64,000 nucleotides of DNA from Lacipirellula parvula. Lineage in GTDB: Bacteria; Planctomycetota; Planctomycetia; Pirellulales; Lacipirellulaceae. Each line of letters opens with the position of its first letter. Within the stretch, counting starts at the first letter, position 1. Positions 59,134 through 64,000 of the stretch are shown piece after piece. Under the pieces are notes generated by a model. It did not search any database. It saw only the letters and a program-made list of their open reading frames with translations, and had not been told where the DNA came from. Made by a program: the position numbers and the translations under genes. The stretch spans positions 2,524,501-2,588,500 of the forward strand of contig NZ_AP021861.1 in assembly GCF_009177095.1 (NCBI RefSeq). Direction: 5' to 3'.

Positions 59134-60246
59134 ATGCACGATCCACGCATCGACAAGCTTGCCAATTTGCTCCTTGATCACAGCTGCCGGATCCAACCGG
59201 GCGAGCGGGTCGTCATCGAGGCCTTTGATTTGCCCGAGATGAACCTCGTTTGCGCGCTGGTCGAAGGCGCCGCGGAACGGGGGGCGATTCCGCTGGTCAC
59301 CACGAAGAGCAACAAGGTGCTGCGGTCGCTCTACCGCACAGCGACCAAGGAGTCGATGGAAGCGGCCGCGAAGTTTGAGAAGGATCGCATGGATTCGGCG
59401 CAGGCCTACATCGGCATCCGGGGCGCCGCGAACAGCAGCCAGCAGGCCGACGTGCCGCAAGAGCGGATGGACCTCTACCAAAAGTATTGGTGGCATGCCG
59501 TTCACAGCGAGATCCGCGTCCCGAAGACGAAGTGGGTCGTCCTTCGCTACCCGACCGACTCGTTCGCCCAAGCAGCGAACATGAGCAGCTCTGCGTTCGA
59601 AGATTTTTACTTCAACGTCTGCACGACTGACTACGTTGCGATGAAGGAAGCGCAGCTGCCGCTGAAGAAGCGGATGGAAGCGGCGGACCGGGTGAAGATC
59701 ACTGCGCCGGGTACTGAGCTCGAATTCTCGATCAAGGACATTCCGGTGATTCCGTGCTTCGGCGAGCGGAACATCCCCGACGGCGAAGTTTTCACGGCCC
59801 CCGTGCGCGACAGCATCAACGGCGTTATTCGCTTCAATACGCAGTCGCGCTATCAAGGGACGGTGTTCAGCGACATCACGTTCGAATTCAAGAACGGCAA
59901 AATCGTAAAGGCTACCGCTAACAATACCGAGCGAATTAACGCCGTGCTCGACTCCGACGAAGGCGCCCGCTACTGCGGCGAATGGTCGCTCGGGACGAAC
60001 AACCGCGTTCGCCACCCGATGCTCGACACGCTGTTCGACGAAAAAATCGGCGGCAGCTTCCACCTGACGCCGGGCAACGCCTACGACATTGCGGACAACG
60101 GAAATCGCAGCCGCATTCACTGGGACTTGGTGCTGATCCAACGCGAAGATTACGGCGGCGGCGAGATCTGGTTCGACGGCGAACTGCTGCGGAAAGATGG
60201 CCGGTTTGTGCCGGCGGATTTGCAGGGGCTGAACGAAGGGTTGTAG
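59134..60246 (+). CDS. Aminopeptidase, peptidase family M29
   Basis: 370 residues. Thermophilic-aminopeptidase fold: MHDPRIDKLANLLLDHSCRI, GERVVIEAFDLPEMNLVCAL, then VPKTKWVVLRYPTDSFAQAA. The two-metal site residues are in GERNIPDGEVFTAPV near 207, ARYCGEWSLGTNN near 280, the block starting DEKIGGSFHLTPG near 305 and RIHWDLV near 328. It removes N-terminal residues from peptides, cytoplasmic. It has no ordinary ribosome-binding site: the solo right arm of the S23-type repeat (59098-59126) occupies that position, as it does for the PLP gene at 22352. Confidence 0.9.
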   Translation: MHDPRIDKLANLLLDHSCRIQPGERVVIEAFDLPEMNLVCALVEGAAERGAIPLVTTKSNKVLRSLYRTATKESMEAAAKFEKDRMDSAQAYIGIRGAANSSQQADVPQERMDLYQKYWWHAVHSEIRVPKTKWVVLRYPTDSFAQAANMSSSAFEDFYFNVCTTDYVAMKEAQLPLKKRMEAADRVKITAPGTELEFSIKDIPVIPCFGERNIPDGEVFTAPVRDSINGVIRFNTQSRYQGTVFSDITFEFKNGKIVKATANNTERINAVLDSDEGARYCGEWSLGTNNRVRHPMLDTLFDEKIGGSFHLTPGNAYDIADNGNRSRIHWDLVLIQREDYGGGEIWFDGELLRKDGRFVPADLQGLNEGL

Positions 60247-60295
60247 CCGTCGGCAAGATTTATCCGCGCACTCGTGAAGTGCCGTTGCACTGTTC

Positions 60296-60388
60296 CTAGC
60301 CCCGGGCTCTGCCCGGGGGTGACGTTGCGTTACGCGCGACAATGCCCATCGGAATTGTGACCGACCCCCGGGCGGAGCCCGGGGCTAG
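60296..60388. repeat. Twin-hairpin repeat (CTAG-bounded), sibling of 4370-4457
   Basis: CTAG ends. Left hairpin CCCCGGGC-TCTG-CCCGGGGG then GTGACG; right hairpin CCCCCGGGC-GGA-GCCCGGGG. Compared with 4370-4457 both strands of each stem changed together (T-A to G-C) while the GTGACG and loop-side positions stayed. Confidence 0.9.
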
Positions 60389-60403
60389 TACGCCGCGATG
60401 TCC

Positions 60404-60658
60404 TCAGTAGCCGCTGAGAATGATTCGATCGAGCAACAGTGCCAGTGCCGCACCGAGAGTCGCCGACGCGATGCAGCGCGGGCAGATGGCGTCCCCACTG
60501 GCAATCGCTTGTTGCTGCAGCTTCCGTTGGCGGAGCGTGGAGCGCAGCAGATCTGCCGCCATCGTTTCGCTCTTCCCCTCGCGATGAGCCCACGCAGCGA
60601 CTTCCTTGTTCGACCGCGTCGAACAACTGTCCAGCAGTGATAAGTGGGAGAGATTCAT
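60404..60658 (-). CDS. Possible small membrane-tail protein, function unknown
   Basis: 84 residues. A Ser/Leu N-terminus, a charged helix (LLRSTLRQRKLQQQAIASGD) and a CPRC pair just before a hydrophobic tail (IASATLGAALALLLDRIIL). The combination of a Cys pair and tail anchor is seen in small planctomycete proteins. No family recognised. Supported only by composition and position between a repeat and a divergent regulatory region. Confidence 0.4.
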   Translation of the reverse strand: MNLSHLSLLDSCSTRSNKEVAAWAHREGKSETMAADLLRSTLRQRKLQQQAIASGDAICPRCIASATLGAALALLLDRIILSGY

Positions 60659-60800
60659 CGCAGCGTCTCGTTAGCCGTCCAGGCTCAACTGCGACATTGG
60701 AGGTGGCAATCGGCCCGCGGGTTCGCCGGCTGCCGAAAATCCTCGCGATTCGGCTGCACTGGCCCCGACGTAGCCAACAGGCTTCCAGCGAAATGCGGCA

Positions 60801-60820
60801 CTTGTGAATTAATTCACAAG
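60801..60820 (+). promoter_or_regulatory. CRP/FNR-type operator dyad
   Basis: CTTGTGAATTAATTCACAAG, a perfect 20-base palindrome containing TGTGA-N6-TCACA, the CRP consensus. Its centre is about 62 bases before a plausible start site set by TTGTTG (60838-60843) and TGATAT (60862-60867), which is the class I activator position. Downstream gene: the CBS protein at 60976. Confidence 0.6.
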
Positions 60821-60975
60821 CGAGAATTGCCTCTTTTTTGTTGGCCGACCCTGTGGTTGAGTGATATTGTTACTATTGGAACCAAGAGTAGGGGCTGCAT
60901 GGCGGAACCTCTTCTCTACACTCATTGACGACGATTTGCGGATGGGCGGCGCAAATCGCGGGAGCGGTGCGGAAC

Positions 60976-61449
60976 ATGACGCAAATCACGGCCCGCGACT
61001 GTATGGTGACTGAGGTATATACCCTCACACCGTCGACCGACGTCATCGACGCGGTTCGATTTCTGTTGGAGCACGACATCTCGGGCGCTCCGGTCGTCGA
61101 CCGTCACGACCGTTATCTGGGTGTCTTCAGCGAGAAGTGTTCGATGCACGTGATGCTCGATGCGGCGTACGAGCAGTTGCCGGTGCGCGACGTGCGAGCC
61201 TTCATGGATACCGAGGCCCAAACGATCAGCCCGGAGACGCAACTCCTCTCGATCGCTCAGGTCTTCCTGCTGACGCCATATCGGCGGCTACCGGTAGTGG
61301 AGGATGGGCGGCTCATCGGGCTGGTGACGCGCGGCGACGTGATGTCTTGCTGGATGGATCTCATTGACCAATTTCCGAGCGAATCGCCCGAGACTACGCT
61401 GCTCTACTTCAGCTCGCTGTTTGCGAGTGAAGAGGCCCCGCTCGCGTAG
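60976..61449 (+). CDS. Two-CBS-domain protein
   Basis: 157 residues from ATG 60976 (MTQITARDCMVTEVYTLTPS). Two CBS motifs: STDVIDAVRFLLEHDISGAP with VVDRHDRYLGVFSEK (first) and QLLSIAQVFLLTPYRRLPVV with EDGRLIGLVTRGDVM (second). CBS pairs bind AMP, ATP or SAM and act as energy or redox sensors. No catalytic domain is attached. The CRP-type dyad 155 bases upstream hints at control by a cyclic-nucleotide or redox regulator. The short C-terminal tail is acidic. Confidence 0.88.
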   Translation: MTQITARDCMVTEVYTLTPSTDVIDAVRFLLEHDISGAPVVDRHDRYLGVFSEKCSMHVMLDAAYEQLPVRDVRAFMDTEAQTISPETQLLSIAQVFLLTPYRRLPVVEDGRLIGLVTRGDVMSCWMDLIDQFPSESPETTLLYFSSLFASEEAPLA

Positions 61450-61644
61450 GTTGGGCTTTCTGGAGACCGCCTCCAAAAGACTCCGCGACGCTATTTGAGC
61501 CGTTCAGCGAACGCCTTCGTTGCGGGTTGGCGCGAAGCGTGTGACGCCCCGGCGTGCGGTCTGATAAACCTTGACGGCGCCAGCGGTTCCACCTACCATA
61601 GCAGGGTAATCTCTCTGGACGCCCTAGCTCTTGGCGCCTCTCTG

Positions 61645-62052
61645 ATGTCGAGTTCAGCCCTGTTTTCCCGAGTAAATCGCACGTTGGCGCTGATCGCGCT
61701 GGCGTCGATTAGCGCGCTCGGAATGTTCGGGCACTCGCTCCACTCGCTACTTCCTTGCGGCGACGGCGCCTGCGGAATTCAGGCTTCAGCGGCTGCGGAG
61801 ACCTGTTGCTGCTGCCATCATCACGCTGCTGAAGAAGTAGCTGCTGAAGGCCCACGGGTGACAAATCCCGGGCACGACGCTGAGAACTGCCCGCTCTGTA
61901 CGCTGCTCGCCCAGATGAAGGTGAGCCGTCCGTCGCAAACATTCGCGACAATTGAAACGGTAGCCGTCGAGCTGCCGATCGTGTTCGTCGAAACGCTGCG
62001 TTCGCAGCAGTTCGACCTCTCTGCCGCACCGCGCGGCCCGCCGCTGGCGTAA
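61645..62052 (+). CDS. Small secreted Cys/His-rich protein, function unknown
   Basis: 135 residues from ATG 61645 (MSSSALFSRVNRTLALIALA). One N-terminal helix (LIALASISALGMFGHSLHSL) followed by LLPCGDGACG, a cluster CCCCHHH near 54-61 and CPLCTLL near 83. The helix followed by a Cys/His cluster resembles DUF2946-type proteins tied to copper or other metals, but identity is too low to claim. First of three co-directional genes (with 62220 and 63232) that all carry His- or Cys-rich segments. Confidence 0.65.
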   Translation: MSSSALFSRVNRTLALIALASISALGMFGHSLHSLLPCGDGACGIQASAAAETCCCCHHHAAEEVAAEGPRVTNPGHDAENCPLCTLLAQMKVSRPSQTFATIETVAVELPIVFVETLRSQQFDLSAAPRGPPLA

Positions 62053-62219
62053 CGAGCGCACTTCTTGCGCTCGGCGATTGCGTTCTCTTGTCAGCTGCCC
62101 GTTCGCTTGGATTGGCTTCCACGTTCGTTGCATGCGCGCAGTTTTAGCGCCGCTGCGAACGGGCGAGAGTTCCCTTCAGCATTGGTTCTCGCTCTGAATT
62201 TTCCAGCAAGGGGTCCATC

Positions 62220-62999
62220 GTGCGCGCACGGTCTGGATACGGTTTCACGCTCGTTGAGCTATTGGTCGTCATTGCCATTATTGGCGTGTTGATTGCGTTG
62301 TTGCTGCCGGCGGTGCAAGCCGCTCGCGGCGCTGCGCGGCGTTCGCAATGTGCGAACAATCAGCGGCAAATTGGCTTGGCGATCCATCAGTTCGCCGACG
62401 TGCACCGCGGGCGGTTTCCTGAAATCGCCCACGGCCACAGCGGTCACGAGGAGCCTGAAGACGCCTCCGATCCGCATGATCACGACGCGGAAGACGAGGT
62501 CGATTCGTGGGTCTATTCGCTCGCGCCCTACATGGAAAGCGTCGATGCGATCCGGCTCTGCCCGGAGGATCACGAGCGGATCGAGAATACCAATGGGCGC
62601 GTCACCAGCTACGCGATGAGCGGCTATTTGCAGGATCCGGCCAAGGCCTATCCGCCGTCGTCGCTGCCGCCGGGCGTCTCGCCGCCGGAGGGAATGTATG
62701 GAAGCCTTTTCGATCTTCCGTCGACTCACGCCACGATCATGATGTTCGAGGCGGGGATGACCGTGGAGGCGACCTTCGACCATGTCGAAGCTCCCGAGTG
62801 GTTCAGCGAGCAGAACCTCAAGCACAATGCGACCGATCGAAGCGTTTGGAACGCGGTTGAGCGGGAAGTGGCGGTGGACCGGCATACCGGCGCCGTCGCG
62901 AACTGTCTCTATGCCGACGGGCACGTGAAGGCGCTCGCGTCGGAGGAGATTGCTCAGTGGTGCGACGAAGGTTTTGATTTTGCCAAGCCGCCGGAATAA
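62220..62999 (+). CDS. DUF1559 pseudopilin-like protein with His/Asp-rich insert
   Basis: 259 residues from GTG 62220, with AAGGGG six bases upstream. Type IV prepilin leader [20 protein letters not shown] at residues 8-27 (processed after Gly by a prepilin peptidase), continuing [20 protein letters not shown] and [12 protein letters not shown], which marks DUF1559. Residues about 72-92 are a histidine/acid cluster ([19 protein letters not shown]), unlike ordinary members. It ends with the family H[16 protein letters not shown] block. Planctomycetes have dozens of DUF1559 paralogues. The metal-binding insert and the neighbours suggest a metal-related role. Confidence 0.85.
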   Translation: MRARSGYGFTLVELLVVIAIIGVLIALLLPAVQAARGAARRSQCANNQRQIGLAIHQFADVHRGRFPEIAHGHSGHEEPEDASDPHDHDAEDEVDSWVYSLAPYMESVDAIRLCPEDHERIENTNGRVTSYAMSGYLQDPAKAYPPSSLPPGVSPPEGMYGSLFDLPSTHATIMMFEAGMTVEATFDHVEAPEWFSEQNLKHNATDRSVWNAVEREVAVDRHTGAVANCLYADGHVKALASEEIAQWCDEGFDFAKPPE

Positions 63000-63231
63000 G
63001 GGCTGGGCCAGCAGGCAAGTTCTGAGCATGCAATCGCCGCCGCAGCTCAGCTGCGGCTTCTAGAGTCCGTGCGCAAGCGTCGCCGCTACAACGTCGCTGC
63101 GCTCGGCGTCCTGTTTTTCAACGCGCTTCACCCCGCGAACGCTACCGGTGCGCGCATGCGCTCCACGCTCAGGGGGCAGGGCGTCGTTGAACTCACTCAC
63201 TTGCATTTATTCAACATTGGAACTGCTAACC
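63000..63231. other. Intergenic region with one hairpin
   Basis: Contains a hairpin GCCGCAGCT-CAGCTGCGGC at about 63041-63059, then the leader of the next gene. No clear Zur- or Fur-like dyad was found. Confidence 0.4.
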
Positions 63232-64000
63232 ATGAAATTTTCTCACCTGTCTCTCTCTTGCCTGTTGGCTCTTAGTACTTGTTCGCTCGCTCCGAACTCT
63301 GCTCGCGCCCATAGCGACGCGCTGCTGACGAACGTCGGCGGCCAGGTCGCTGTCGGCACAGCGGCCGACATCGATGGTCCCGAAGAAGCGTTTGGCCTCC
63401 ACGCCGACGTCTTTGAGGCCATTTTACGTTCTGGATTCGCCCCGCCGACGCCGGCTGATTTCGAAGGGGACGAGCCTGGCTTCTTTGGCCTGCATGGCGT
63501 CAACGACGCCGCCAAGCTGGCGGCGCTCGGCGCCGCGGCCTTGCCGCCGGGCGCCGCGGTGACGGGAAGCATCACGACGTTCACCGTCAACGGCGCGAGC
63601 GACTCGCTGTTTTACTGGAACGGCGTCGGCGCCGTCGATTTTCAGCCGATCAGCGCGGCTCAACCGGGCGTGACGTTCGCCTTCAGCCCGGCAGCGTTCG
63701 GCGCCACCGGACCGAACGGCGCGCTCGACGATCACCCGATCTACCAGATCAACCATCCGACCGGCACGCCCGCCGACGGCGTGTATCTCGTGGCGCCGAC
63801 GATTGGCGTCGCGGGGCTGAGCGACTCGCGGCCGTTTTACATGGCGTTTCTCGTTGATGCCTTAATCACCGGCGAGGACGAACTCGAACTGGTTGAAGCG
63901 GCGCTGGAAGGTTTGGAAGAGGAGGCGACGCCTGATGCACTTGCCGACTTCGGAGGCGGAGTGGCGAAAGACTTTGCGTATTACGAAACGAGCGTCGCGT
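63232..64000 (+). CDS. Secreted protein, probably anchored, 3' end outside window
   Basis: 256 residues are visible from ATG 63232 (MKFSHLSLSCLLALSTCSLA). Signal peptide cleaved near ARA, then HSDALLTNVGGQVAVGTA at the mature N-terminus. It is soluble and beta-rich (SITTFTVNGASDSLFYWNGV), with conserved-looking FGLHADVFEAIL, FFGLHGVND, DDHPIYQINHPTG and GVYLVAPTIGVAGLSDSRPF, then an acidic helix. This resembles secreted planctomycete and cyanobacterial proteins that carry a PEP-CTERM end and are linked to zinc starvation, as I recall the family. That link is tentative because the C-terminus is cut off. Confidence 0.65.
   Translation, partial: MKFSHLSLSCLLALSTCSLAPNSARAHSDALLTNVGGQVAVGTAADIDGPEEAFGLHADVFEAILRSGFAPPTPADFEGDEPGFFGLHGVNDAAKLAALGAAALPPGAAVTGSITTFTVNGASDSLFYWNGVGAVDFQPISAAQPGVTFAFSPAAFGATGPNGALDDHPIYQINHPTGTPADGVYLVAPTIGVAGLSDSRPFYMAFLVDALITGEDELELVEAALEGLEEEATPDALADFGGGVAKDFAYYETSVA

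Overview
The window looks like a high-GC chromosomal segment of a planctomycete, most likely order Pirellulales. The evidence is a BBP7-type outer-membrane barrel (13863-15086), two DUF1559 proteins (48977-49807, 62220-62999), a very large beta-helix protein with the planctomycete-type LEDRRVLA N-terminal motif and a dockerin-like C-terminal part (8536-13425), PEP-CTERM anchoring (5227-6132), and unusually rich families of intergenic palindromes. I saw no rRNA, tRNA, CRISPR array, prophage or complete insertion sequence.

Layout. 1-8335: an AI-2E family transporter cut by the window edge, a GT2 glycosyltransferase overlapping a GT-C-like membrane protein, an RluA-type pseudouridine synthase, a PEP-CTERM endonuclease/phosphatase, an SDR and HflX. 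8336-15486: two surface proteins, each with its own intrinsic terminator. 15487-20257: NAD synthase, CinA with a degenerate amidase domain, a broken ORF6N gene and a glycine-zipper lipoprotein. 20459-24576: a leader with terminator, two cystathionine gamma-synthase family genes with an S23-like (23S intervening-sequence protein) element between them, and a TIM-barrel isomerase. 24734-35246: RlmKL, a zinc-finger protein, PurU, an AAA ATPase, dCTP deaminase, endonuclease III, DUF309, a Lon-N protein and FolE. 35283-43319: two membrane proteins, a large FAD/Fe-S oxidoreductase coupled to moaD-moaE-moaA, and a PQQ-type sugar dehydrogenase. 43427-47746: a membrane protein, a long YXWGXW-repeat secreted protein and an outer-membrane protein. 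48096-55785: a purine catabolism island (xdhC, xdhB, xdhA divergent from allC, allE). The moa genes upstream make part of the molybdenum cofactor that Xdh needs. 55810-64000: a lipoprotein, an acyl-CoA dehydrogenase, an M29 aminopeptidase, a CBS protein behind a CRP-type dyad, and a His/Cys-rich trio that may be metal related.

The most unusual content is not a conventional gene set but a dense layer of structured repeats. (1) An S23-like ORF is enclosed by 29-nt complementary arms that would pair fully in mRNA, and a solo right arm lies just before another gene. (2) Twin-hairpin elements have changing arm sequences but conserved pairing. (3) GCGGG-loop-CCCGC hairpins share conserved flanks. 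(4) Longer nested palindromes recur between genes. (5) Palindromes sit in frame inside rlmKL and xdhC, and some elements supply gene stop codons. Start codons were chosen from family alignment from memory, ribosome-binding sites and repeat boundaries. Shine-Dalgarno signals are often weak here, so several starts are uncertain.
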